Positions 1 through 5,780 of a DNA stretch of 5,780 bases are shown piece after piece (within the stretch, counting starts at the first letter, position 1; every line of letters begins with the position of its first letter). A program made the translations under genes and the position numbers. The notes below the pieces were generated by a model. The model saw only the letters and a program-made list of their open reading frames with translations, did no database searches and had not been told where the DNA came from. The stretch comes from Hyphomicrobiales bacterium (GTDB lineage Bacteria; Pseudomonadota; Alphaproteobacteria; Rhizobiales; Beijerinckiaceae). The stretch covers positions 1 through 5,780 of the forward strand of contig JAQGKN010000616.1 of the NCBI GenBank assembly GCA_028290085.1, given 5' to 3'.

Positions 1-2
1 TT

Positions 3-1367
3 GCGGAGCGCTTTCTCCCGCACGGGGCCAGCGAGGAAAAGCGCGCGTACCTGCGTGCTGCGACCTCTCTCGGTGCTGGGCTCGCAGCCTGTATCATCGC
101 GGCCTGCATCGTGGTTCTCGTGTGGCCCTGGACACGCTGGTTTGGGCAGGTCGCCGATCTCGCGCGGCCCTTGCATCTTGCCGTGCCCGCGTTTGCCAAC
201 GCCGTCACGCTCATGAGCGGCTATCTGGCGCTGGCTTCGCTTGCCTGGGGCGTGGCGGACGCTTCGATGGACCAACCACGGGACATCGCGGTTTTTGACG
301 AGGTTCCCGCGTCCGCGCGTCGGTGGCGGGTGGCGCATCTTTCCGACATCCACATCGTCGGGGAGCGTTACGGATTCCGCATCGAAAGCGGTCGGGCCGG
401 CCCGCGTGGCAACGAGCGCCTCGCCGAGGTGCTCAAACGGCTTGCGCAGATCCATGCCGACGACCCGCTCGATGCCGTTCTGATTACCGGCGATATGACT
501 GACGCCGGGCGGTCCTCCGAATGGGCGGAGTTTCTCGACGCGCTGTCTGGCCACCCAACGCTCATGGAACGTATTTTTATCCTGCCGGGCAATCATGATG
601 TGAACATCGTCGACCGGGCCAATCCCGCACGGCTCGAACTGCCGACAAGTCCGGGAAAACGCCTGCGCCAGATGCGGACATTATCCGCCATGGCTGCGGT
701 TCAGGGCGACCGGGTCCGTGTCTTCGAAAAGAGCTGGCCGCAGCTCGGCAAAACCTTGTCGGATGCGGTTGAGCCGCACCGCGAGGCGATTGCGGCATTC
801 GCCGATACCGGCAGCCTGCGGCAAGGCATACGACTGGCCAATATCTGGGCCGATGTGTTCCCGATGGTGGTGCCGCCGATCGAGGAGAATGGTCTGGGGA
901 TTGTGCTGCTGAACTCCAATGCGGAGACGAATTTCTCCTTCACAAACGCGCTGGGACTCGTTCCGGAGGAGGACATGCGCGCGATGCTCGCCATTTTGCA
1001 GCGATATCCCAGCGCGCGCTGGATTGTCGCGCTGCATCATCATCCCGTGGAATACCCGAGGCCCGCGAAGGCTTTCTCGCAGCGCATCGGCACCGCGCTT
1101 ATCAACGGCAGCCGGTTTGTGCGCCTGTTGGGCGCGGACGCCCACCGCATCGTCGCGATGCACGGGCACCGCCATATCGACTGGATTGGACGCTGCGGCG
1201 CGTTGAAGATCGTCTCCGCGCCATCACCCGTGATGGAGGCGTTGAATGAGGAAGCCACTTGCTTTTACATCCACACGCTAGCGGCGGCCCCCGATGGCGG
1301 TGTCGCGTTGCTGAAGCCGCAGCGGATCGAGATGGCGCCGCAAGGGACGGGCGCTGCTATGGTTTGA
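3..1367 (+). CDS. Membrane-anchored calcineurin-like metallophosphoesterase (5' end outside window)
   Basis: A predicted two-metal phosphoesterase hydrolysing a phosphomono- or diester; the substrate cannot be told. The 454 visible residues hold the full motif set of the family: D115-x-H117 in LSDIHI, GD-x-x-D at 163-167, GNHD at 196-199, a histidine run at 345-347 (ALHHHP) and HGHRH at 387-391. All expected metal ligands are present. Before the domain lie two hydrophobic stretches, about 20-42 and 56-86, probably membrane helices. The basic segment before the first helix suggests the catalytic domain faces the cytoplasm, but helices may be missing at the N-terminus. The frame is open to the left edge. 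The GTG at 111 lies inside the first hydrophobic stretch and has no Shine-Dalgarno, so I treat the gene as 5'-partial. Its stop overlaps the tail of the convergent permease gene. The family call is firm; the role (nucleotide, lipid or other phosphoester) is unknown. Confidence 0.9.
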   Translation, partial: AERFLPHGASEEKRAYLRAATSLGAGLAACIIAACIVVLVWPWTRWFGQVADLARPLHLAVPAFANAVTLMSGYLALASLAWGVADASMDQPRDIAVFDEVPASARRWRVAHLSDIHIVGERYGFRIESGRAGPRGNERLAEVLKRLAQIHADDPLDAVLITGDMTDAGRSSEWAEFLDALSGHPTLMERIFILPGNHDVNIVDRANPARLELPTSPGKRLRQMRTLSAMAAVQGDRVRVFEKSWPQLGKTLSDAVEPHREAIAAFADTGSLRQGIRLANIWADVFPMVVPPIEENGLGIVLLNSNAETNFSFTNALGLVPEEDMRAMLAILQRYPSARWIVALHHHPVEYPRPAKAFSQRIGTALINGSRFVRLLGADAHRIVAMHGHRHIDWIGRCGALKIVSAPSPVMEALNEEATCFYIHTLAAAPDGGVALLKPQRIEMAPQGTGAAMV

Positions 1368-2409
1368 GGGGTTCGGTGGGAATGGCTTTCTGTTCAGGCG
1401 CACCGAAGAGCTCTGCAAGCCAGAGGCTTGATGGATGCTGAGCGCAGAAGGTCAGAAGCGCGATGGTGACGGGCACGCCGATGAATGCGCCAAACACACC
1501 CCACAAGTAGCTCCAGAAGAAAACCGAAAACAGCACCATCGCGGGCGAGATCGACAGGGCGCTTCCAGACACGCGCGGCTCGATATAACTGCCGACGATA
1601 AACTGGATGAGGTTGAGGCAGGCAAACACTGCAACCACCGCCTGCCACGATCCGAATTGCGTCATCGCGAAAAGCGTCGGGAACACGGTTGCGACCAGCG
1701 GGCCGAGGAAGGGAATGTAGTTCAGCGAGAAAGCGATGAAGCCCCATTCCTGCGCGAGGGGCAGGCCGACGACGCTGGCGAATGCCCAGACGAGCAGGCC
1801 GGTGATGACGCTCATTGCCGACCTCACCAGCATGTAGCGGCGGAGCTTAGCGGCTGTGGATGCGCTTCCCCGCAGAAGGAGCGTCCCCGTATCGCGGTTG
1901 CGCATGGTGCGCACCTTCAGCCCGAAGTCTTCGACTTCGAGGAGGCCCAAGATCACATAGACGAGGACGACCAGCCAGAAGCTGAAAGTGCTGTTGAGTC
2001 GCGCCGTCAGAGTCTGCGCGGTACGTAACATCCAGCCGACGTTGAAGGTCTCCGACCACATCCCGGCGGCGACGATGCCGTGGCCCTCCAGCCATTGGGT
2101 CGCCTGTTCGTAGAACTGCTGAAACCTCTCGGCGTCGCTGACGATCCAGCGCGCGACCCGGCCGAATGCCCAGCCGATGAGCGAGCCGAAGGCCAGGAAT
2201 GCGCCGACCATCACCACGACGCTGATCGCAAGCGCCAGCAGGCGAGGCAGGAAGGCCTGCAGGCTTCTCTGCAGGGGCCAGACGAGGGCAATGATGAAGA
2301 GCGCAAAGGCGACTGGGGCAAAAACGGATCTTGCCACCGACAGGGCGGCAAGCGCCATGATGGCTGCGATCAAAATCTGCGCGCCGTGGTGAATCTTGCC
2401 ACCTGTCAT
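1357..2409 (-). CDS. AI-2E/PerM-family multi-pass membrane permease
   Basis: A 350-residue integral inner-membrane protein of the AI-2E transporter (PerM/YdiK/TqsA-like) family. Members have been linked to autoinducer-2 export or to ion/proton antiport; the substrate here cannot be read from sequence. Hydrophobic segments lie near 11-45, 57-83, 142-158, 195-217, 222-250, 255-275 and 287-322. The hydrophilic section at about 84-140 is typical of the family. Family signatures are visible: NYIPFLGPL at 230-238, YIEPRVSG at 275-282, and a closing GVFGAFIGVPV at 304-314. Length is usual for the family. The frame is open further upstream to 2544, but that part reads as a shadow of the patatin gene. 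ATG at 2409 has a good Shine-Dalgarno (GAGGGA) and starts 8 bp after the patatin stop, so I chose it. It is the last gene of the minus-strand operon. Its 3' end overlaps the convergent phosphoesterase, leaving no intergenic space for a terminator. Confidence 0.92.
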   Translation of the reverse strand: MTGGKIHHGAQILIAAIMALAALSVARSVFAPVAFALFIIALVWPLQRSLQAFLPRLLALAISVVVMVGAFLAFGSLIGWAFGRVARWIVSDAERFQQFYEQATQWLEGHGIVAAGMWSETFNVGWMLRTAQTLTARLNSTFSFWLVVLVYVILGLLEVEDFGLKVRTMRNRDTGTLLLRGSASTAAKLRRYMLVRSAMSVITGLLVWAFASVVGLPLAQEWGFIAFSLNYIPFLGPLVATVFPTLFAMTQFGSWQAVVAVFACLNLIQFIVGSYIEPRVSGSALSISPAMVLFSVFFWSYLWGVFGAFIGVPVTIALLTFCAQHPSSLWLAELFGAPEQKAIPTEPLKP

Positions 2410-2413
2410 CGCG

Positions 2414-2419
2414 TCCCTC
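2414..2419 (-). promoter_or_regulatory. Shine-Dalgarno of the permease gene, overlapping the patatin stop codon
   Basis: On the minus strand GAGGGA sits 4 bases before the ATG at 2409, and its first two bases belong to the patatin TGA. A ribosome ending patatin therefore covers the initiation site of the next gene, which favours re-initiation. It also decides the permease start. Confidence 0.75.
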
Positions 2420-3542
2420 AGATGCCTTCTGTCAGTTCGTCGAGATCCATCGTCGAGGTCTTGCCGATCTGATCCTTGTGCGTACGGTGGAAGGCTTCTG
2501 CCGAACTCCGGCCTTCGGAATGCAGCATGGTCAGGAAATCCCATTCGGCATTGAGCTTGGAGGAATAACCGAGCTCGGCCATCTTATCGCTGGTGATCCT
2601 GTGGATGCGCATACCCGCCCAGCGGGCTCCGTCGTCGCTGCCGGGACTGGCCCGTTGCCGCAGCATGGCCATCATCCGGAGTTCCTTCATGAGCACCGCA
2701 TTGAACGAGATCTCGTTGAGACGGTTGAGGATGTCGCGTGCAGTGCTGGGCGTACCGGGGCGCTCGACCGGGTTGATCTGGACCAGGATGGTATCCAGCG
2801 CATCGCTTTCGCGGATCAGTGGCGTCATCGTTGGATTTCCCGAATAGCCCCCGTCCCAGTAGCAGTCCCCGTCGATCTCGATGGCTTGGAACAGCGTCGG
2901 CAGGCAGGATGAGGCCAGCAGCACCTTTGGCGTGATTTCGTTGTTGCGGAAGACGCGCCCCCTGCCGGTGCGCACATTCGTCGCCGTCACGAAGAGCTTG
3001 ATCGGTCCTGTGGCGAGTGCTTGGAACTCGATGACCTCCGACAGGATGTCTTCCAGCGGGTTCGCGCTGCCCACATTGAGACTGTAGGGTGAGACGACGC
3101 GGGACATCATGTCCATGGCGACGAACAGGGGCGAGTTGTCGAGTGTCCAGCGCCCGAGCAGGACATCGATCGGGCTGCGCTGGAACGGGCTAAAACGGGC
3201 GGCATCCGACACCTTGCGCCAAAAACGTTCGAGCGCCTGCCGCGCGCCGCCGCGACCGTCCCTCGCATAGCCGGAGGCCATCACGGCCGCGTTCATCGCA
3301 CCCGCCGACGTGCCGGAGATCGCATCGACGACCAGCCAGTCCTCTTCCAGAATTCGGTCCAGAACGCCCCAGGTGAAGGCGCCGTGGGCGCCGCCACCTT
3401 GAAGGGCCAGATCGATGATCAAGGGCTTGCGGCTTCCGGCCGGCCTGGAGCTCGCGACAACTGCTTTCGATTGGGCTGATTTGCTCACGTCGCTGGTTCT
3501 CCGCTGTTTCGATGCCGGCCGGATCAGAGACTCTTTTGTCAT
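2418..3542 (-). CDS. Patatin-like phospholipase
   Basis: A predicted serine-aspartate dyad lipid acyl hydrolase of 374 residues. The patatin fold signatures are complete: oxyanion-hole GGGAHG at 49-54, nucleophile elbow GTSAG at 77-81 with Ser79, and DGG at 230-232 with catalytic Asp230. The likely substrate is a membrane phospholipid or other acyl ester; specificity cannot be read. There is no signal peptide. Instead about 40 Ser/Lys/Arg-rich, probably disordered residues precede the domain, so a cytoplasmic or membrane-surface enzyme is likely. The C-terminal portion (about 330-365, with HSEGR and DQIG) resembles the tail seen in alphaproteobacterial members. The ATG at 3542 overlaps the stop of the DUF1269 gene as ATGA but has no Shine-Dalgarno of its own. 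A GTG at 3488 (Val19) is preceded by GGAG and is a credible alternative start, giving 356 residues with the whole domain intact. The function call is firm; the start is open. Confidence 0.93.
   Translation of the reverse strand: MTKESLIRPASKQRRTSDVSKSAQSKAVVASSRPAGSRKPLIIDLALQGGGAHGAFTWGVLDRILEEDWLVVDAISGTSAGAMNAAVMASGYARDGRGGARQALERFWRKVSDAARFSPFQRSPIDVLLGRWTLDNSPLFVAMDMMSRVVSPYSLNVGSANPLEDILSEVIEFQALATGPIKLFVTATNVRTGRGRVFRNNEITPKVLLASSCLPTLFQAIEIDGDCYWDGGYSGNPTMTPLIRESDALDTILVQINPVERPGTPSTARDILNRLNEISFNAVLMKELRMMAMLRQRASPGSDDGARWAGMRIHRITSDKMAELGYSSKLNAEWDFLTMLHSEGRSSAEAFHRTHKDQIGKTSTMDLDELTEGI
3499..3502 (-). promoter_or_regulatory. Possible Shine-Dalgarno for an alternative GTG start of the patatin gene
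   Basis: On the minus strand GGAG lies 10 bases before an in-frame GTG (3486-3488, Val19). The upstream ATG at 3542 has only a GC-rich proline-codon tract before it. The spacing is slightly long, so this is a candidate internal start, not a certain one. Confidence 0.35.
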
Positions 3543-4063
3543 GTTGCGGGCGGCGGCGGCGGTGTCTCGCTGCTCGGCGTGGAAGCCGCAAGTGCTTCGC
3601 GCAGTGCGGCTTCCTTCGTTTCGTCGAAGGACGTGCTCATCAGCACGCCACCGATGCCGCGCAGAACGGCGAGCACCTTGTCTGTCGTCATCTTGCGGAT
3701 CAGCAGGAAGAGGCCCGCGGTGTTGGGTTGCAGGGCGCTGGCCGCGTCCTTCATGAACTGATCGTTGATCCCGATGTCGCTCAGCTTCCCACTCAGCGCG
3801 CCGGAGGCGGCACCGAGCGCGGTGCCGATCAGGGGCGCCAGGAAGATGAAGCCGATCAACGTGCCCCACATGGCGCCCGTGGCGGCGCCAGCGGCCGTCA
3901 GGTTGATAAGCTGGTTGAGTTTGACCTGTCCCGACGCGTCCTTGACCACGACGACGGCATCCCCCAGCTCGATCAGATATTCGCGCTGGAGGGAGAGAAC
4001 CTTCTGGCGAACTTCCTCGGCTTTTTGTTCAGTCGGGAAGGCGATGAAGACGAGATCGCTCAT
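3539..4063 (-). CDS. DUF1269-family glycine-rich membrane protein
   Basis: A 174-residue protein of the DUF1269 family (function unknown). It opens with a soluble alpha/beta portion (MSDLVFIAFP..., 1-50) containing a VVVVKDASG strand-turn. A Gly/Ala-rich hydrophobic stretch at about 56-92 follows (AAGAATGAMWG, then LIGTALGAASGALSG), resembling a glycine zipper that could pack as a membrane hairpin. The part from about 93 to 160 is again soluble (IGINDQFMKDAASAL, LLIRKM, DETKEAALREAL), matching the family layout and usual length. It ends in a short low-complexity tail with five consecutive prolines (168-172) just before the stop. The start at 4063 is supported by GGAG 8 bases upstream, and its ATG overlaps the adaptor stop as ATGA. 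The frame is open further upstream, but only as a shadow of the adaptor gene. It is followed by the patatin gene through another ATGA overlap. No biochemical role can be assigned. Confidence 0.9.
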   Translation of the reverse strand: MSDLVFIAFPTEQKAEEVRQKVLSLQREYLIELGDAVVVVKDASGQVKLNQLINLTAAGAATGAMWGTLIGFIFLAPLIGTALGAASGALSGKLSDIGINDQFMKDAASALQPNTAGLFLLIRKMTTDKVLAVLRGIGGVLMSTSFDETKEAALREALAASTPSSETPPPPPAT

Positions 4064-5184
4064 GTGTCTGACTCCGTTTGTGAGAGTTGATTCCAAACGC
4101 TTCGGCTCCCCAGCCCCGCCGCAATCGGCACCACGCGCTGACCCGGATGCAGGGCCTGGATGCCTGCGGAAACGATGACGTCGCCCGGCTCCAATCCTTG
4201 CGAGACGATGACAAGTCCGGGGTCGAAACGCAGGATGTCGACGATGCGCAGCCCCACCGTCGAATTGGCGGGGTCGACGATCCACACGGCCGGAGAGACG
4301 CCTGACTGCGTCAAGGCGCTAGCGGGAATGGCAACGATCTCGGCCGAGACGGTCTCGATGGTGCCGGTGATCGTCGACCCAAGCCGCATGGCTTCAGGGG
4401 GATCTTGCAGGCCTACACGGACTTGAAACGTGCGCGTCACGGGATCCGCCTGCGGTGCGCTCTCCCGTACGCGGCCGATGGCTGTGACTGTGGGCGCATC
4501 GGCGAGCGCGACACGAAACACGCTGTCTGCAGTTAATGTGTCCAACGATCGCGCGGGAATATTGAATACCGCATCGCGGCCGTCGTCCCGCGCGAGTTGA
4601 ACGACGACCTGACCGGGCTGAACCACTTCGCCGGGCTCGACATTACGCGATGTGACTACGCCAGCGGCATCGGCGTGCAATTGTGTGAAACCCAGACGGT
4701 CACGCGCGAGATCGACCTGCGCTTCCGCATTTCCGAGCTGCGCCTCAGCCGTTTCCTGCGCCTTCAGTGCTTGGTCGAATTGGGGCCGCGTTGTGAAACC
4801 CTGCGCCATCAGCCGGTCCTGCCGCTGGAACGTGTTGCGCGCGGTGGTAACCTGACCTCTGGCGGCTTCCAGCGCCGCTTTTGCTGCCGTTAGGGCGTTC
4901 TGTTCAATCGACGGGTCCAGCCGGGCTATGACCTGCCCCCCTGACACTGTGTCCCCTACATTGATGGAACGCTCGATTACGCGGCCGCCGATGCGGAACC
5001 CGAGCTCGACGTTTTTCTCCGCCTGGATTTCGCCGCTGAGCTGGATGTCGTTCGGGAGCTTGCTGGCCTCGACTTTGACCACCTGGACGGGGCGTCCTGC
5101 AGCGGCCGTCTCGTTTTCCTGCCGGTTGCACCCCGCCAGGATCAGCGCCAGAGCCAGCGACACGGCTGGGAAGGGGATTGTCAT
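4060..5184 (-). CDS. RND efflux periplasmic adaptor (membrane fusion protein), lipoprotein
   Basis: The periplasmic adaptor of a tripartite exporter, linking the RND pump in the inner membrane to an outer-membrane channel; 374 residues, normal for the AcrA/MexA type. It starts with a lipoprotein signal (hydrophobic 6-18, lipobox LAGC at 16-19), so Cys19 is the predicted lipidated residue. The lipoyl half-motifs are GFRIGGRV...VGDTVSGGQ (62-84) and AAGVV...VEPGEVVQPGQ (173-192). They flank an Ala/Gln-rich alpha-helical hairpin of about 93-162 (AKAALEAARGQV, KAQETAEAQLGNAEAQ). A beta-barrel region (about 205-280) and a membrane-proximal domain (about 281-354, with IPASAL and LEPGDVIVSAG) follow. 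ATG at 5184 has a strong GAGGGAG 7 bases upstream and overlaps the RND stop as ATGA. The adaptor follows the pump here, the reverse of the common acrAB-like order. Drug or substrate range cannot be inferred. Confidence 0.95.
   Translation of the reverse strand: MTIPFPAVSLALALILAGCNRQENETAAAGRPVQVVKVEASKLPNDIQLSGEIQAEKNVELGFRIGGRVIERSINVGDTVSGGQVIARLDPSIEQNALTAAKAALEAARGQVTTARNTFQRQDRLMAQGFTTRPQFDQALKAQETAEAQLGNAEAQVDLARDRLGFTQLHADAAGVVTSRNVEPGEVVQPGQVVVQLARDDGRDAVFNIPARSLDTLTADSVFRVALADAPTVTAIGRVRESAPQADPVTRTFQVRVGLQDPPEAMRLGSTITGTIETVSAEIVAIPASALTQSGVSPAVWIVDPANSTVGLRIVDILRFDPGLVIVSQGLEPGDVIVSAGIQALHPGQRVVPIAAGLGSRSVWNQLSQTESDT
4072..4075 (-). promoter_or_regulatory. Shine-Dalgarno of the DUF1269 gene
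   Basis: On the minus strand GGAG lies 8 bases before the ATG at 4063, inside the end of the adaptor gene. It selects this start over the longer open frame and supports translational coupling with the adaptor. Confidence 0.65.
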
Positions 5185-5780
5185 GCGGCAACTCCCTCGG
5201 TTTCGGCAGTCTGGTGCTCGGTCCTTCCTGCCGCCGGGCCCTTGCCGTCGAAAACGGCGACATAGAGCACGGGCAGCAGGATCAGGGTGAGCACGGTCGC
5301 GACCAGAAGGCCGCCCATGATGGCGAAAGCCATCGGTCCCCAGAACACCGTCGGGGCTATCGGAATCATGCCCAGCACAGTGGAGATCGCTGTCAGCATG
5401 ATCGGCCGGAAGCGTGTCGAGCTGGCATCGAGGGCAGCTGCCGGGATGCTCTTTTCCGCCTCCCGCTCCGCCTCAATCTGGCCGATGAGGATCACAGCGT
5501 TTTTCGTGATGATGCCGATCAGGGCGAGTATGCCGAGCAGAGCCACGAAGCCCAGCGGCTTTCCCGACAACAGAAGCGCGCCGACGACGCCGATCATTCC
5601 AAGAGGCGCAATGCTGATCACGACAGCGAACAGTTTGAAGCTGCGCAACTGCGCCATCAGGACCGTGAACATGATGAGCAGCATGACCGGCACGACGGCC
5701 ATGACGGACGCCTGCGATTTCGCGCTTTCCTCGACCGTGCCGCCAACCGCAATTGCATAGGGCGGCGGAAGGGTTTTTCG
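5181..5780 (-). CDS. RND-family efflux pump, C-terminal end (5' end outside window)
   Basis: The last 199 residues of an inner-membrane RND (AcrB/HAE-1-like) proton-driven exporter; a full pump has roughly 1,000-1,050, so most of the gene lies beyond the right edge. The fragment opens in the periplasmic domain (LPPPYAIAVGGTVEESAKSQ), then covers the last membrane helices. Residues matching the AcrB proton-relay positions are visible: Lys93 in ITKNAVIL (AcrB K940), Arg123 in TRFRPIMLT (R971) and Thr130 (T978), so the pump looks functional in this half. The aspartate pair of helix 4 is outside. The closing helix (GGLLVATVLTLILLPVLYV) is followed by a short polar tail of about 20 residues. An internal ATG at 5702 is not the start, since the conserved sequence continues upstream of it. 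It shares ATGA with the adaptor gene and is the first operon gene visible. Promoter, regulator and any outer-membrane channel gene must lie to the right or elsewhere. Confidence 0.95.
   Translation of the reverse strand, partial: RKTLPPPYAIAVGGTVEESAKSQASVMAVVPVMLLIMFTVLMAQLRSFKLFAVVISIAPLGMIGVVGALLLSGKPLGFVALLGILALIGIITKNAVILIGQIEAEREAEKSIPAAALDASSTRFRPIMLTAISTVLGMIPIAPTVFWGPMAFAIMGGLLVATVLTLILLPVLYVAVFDGKGPAAGRTEHQTAETEGVAA
5192..5198 (-). promoter_or_regulatory. Shine-Dalgarno of the adaptor gene
   Basis: On the minus strand GAGGGAG sits 7 bases before the adaptor ATG at 5184, within the last codons of the RND gene. It is the strongest ribosome-binding site in the window and fixes the adaptor start. 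Confidence 0.8.

Noticed and set aside
111..113. GTG as the start of the metallophosphoesterase
   Set aside because: It falls within a hydrophobic stretch that continues upstream in the same open frame, and it has no Shine-Dalgarno.
681..1175. Minus-strand open frame of 164 codons opposite the metallophosphoesterase
   Set aside because: It covers the region of the metal-binding motifs of a convincing plus-strand gene and has no domain of its own.
1416..1430. Perfect short inverted repeat CAAGCC-AGA-GGCTTG as a possible terminator after the phosphoesterase
   Set aside because: The stem is only 6 bp, has no T-run on either strand, and lies within permease codons, so it may be chance.
1435..2028. 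Plus-strand open frame of 197 codons opposite the permease gene
   Set aside because: Its product is a run of charged, His/Glu/Arg-rich sequence with no recognisable domain, as expected from the antisense of hydrophobic codons. The permease on the other strand has clear family motifs.
3512..4090. Plus-strand open frame of 192 codons opposite the patatin start and the DUF1269 gene
   Set aside because: It spans the junction of two well-supported minus-strand genes, shows no family motif, and looks like a GC-rich shadow frame.
5700..5702. ATG as the start of a short RND-like protein
   Set aside because: The frame stays open to the right edge, and the upstream residues match typical RND periplasmic sequence, so it is an internal methionine.
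5287..5760. Plus-strand open frame of 157 codons opposite the RND gene
   Set aside because: The minus strand carries conserved RND helices with the proton-relay residues. The plus-strand product has no recognisable motif.

Overview
The window is GC-rich (by eye) bacterial DNA packed with genes from end to end. No stretch longer than a few bases lacks a gene, and I see no RNA gene, insertion sequence, CRISPR array or long repeat. The G/C-ending codons, the family mix and the style of the patatin and DUF1269 proteins suggest a proteobacterium, most likely an alphaproteobacterium of the rhizobial or sphingomonad kind. That placement is an inference from sequence feel, not a database result.

Layout. 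Left part, plus strand: the 3' portion of a gene for a membrane-anchored calcineurin-type metallophosphoesterase (3-1367). Its reading frame is open through the left edge, so its true start lies outside. Rest of the window, minus strand, read right to left: the C-terminal end of an RND efflux pump (5181-5780, start beyond the right edge), an RND periplasmic adaptor lipoprotein (4060-5184), a DUF1269 glycine-rich membrane protein (3539-4063), a patatin-like phospholipase (2418-3542) and an AI-2E/PerM-family membrane permease (1357-2409). The permease and the phosphoesterase converge, and their 3' ends overlap by 11 bp.

The five minus-strand genes look like one tightly coupled operon. The first three junctions are all four-base ATGA overlaps (5181-5184, 4060-4063, 3539-3542). 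At the fourth, 8 bp separate the stop and start codons, and the Shine-Dalgarno of the permease runs into the patatin stop codon. The first two genes form the inner-membrane pump and periplasmic adaptor of a tripartite exporter. No outer-membrane channel is visible. The next three are all plausibly tied to the membrane: a small integral membrane protein, a lipid acyl hydrolase and a multi-pass permease. The sequence suggests, but does not prove, a joint envelope role such as lipid turnover coupled to export of a hydrophobic compound. Each family is known; the arrangement, with patatin, DUF1269 and AI-2E permease translationally chained behind an RND pump, is the most noteworthy thing here.
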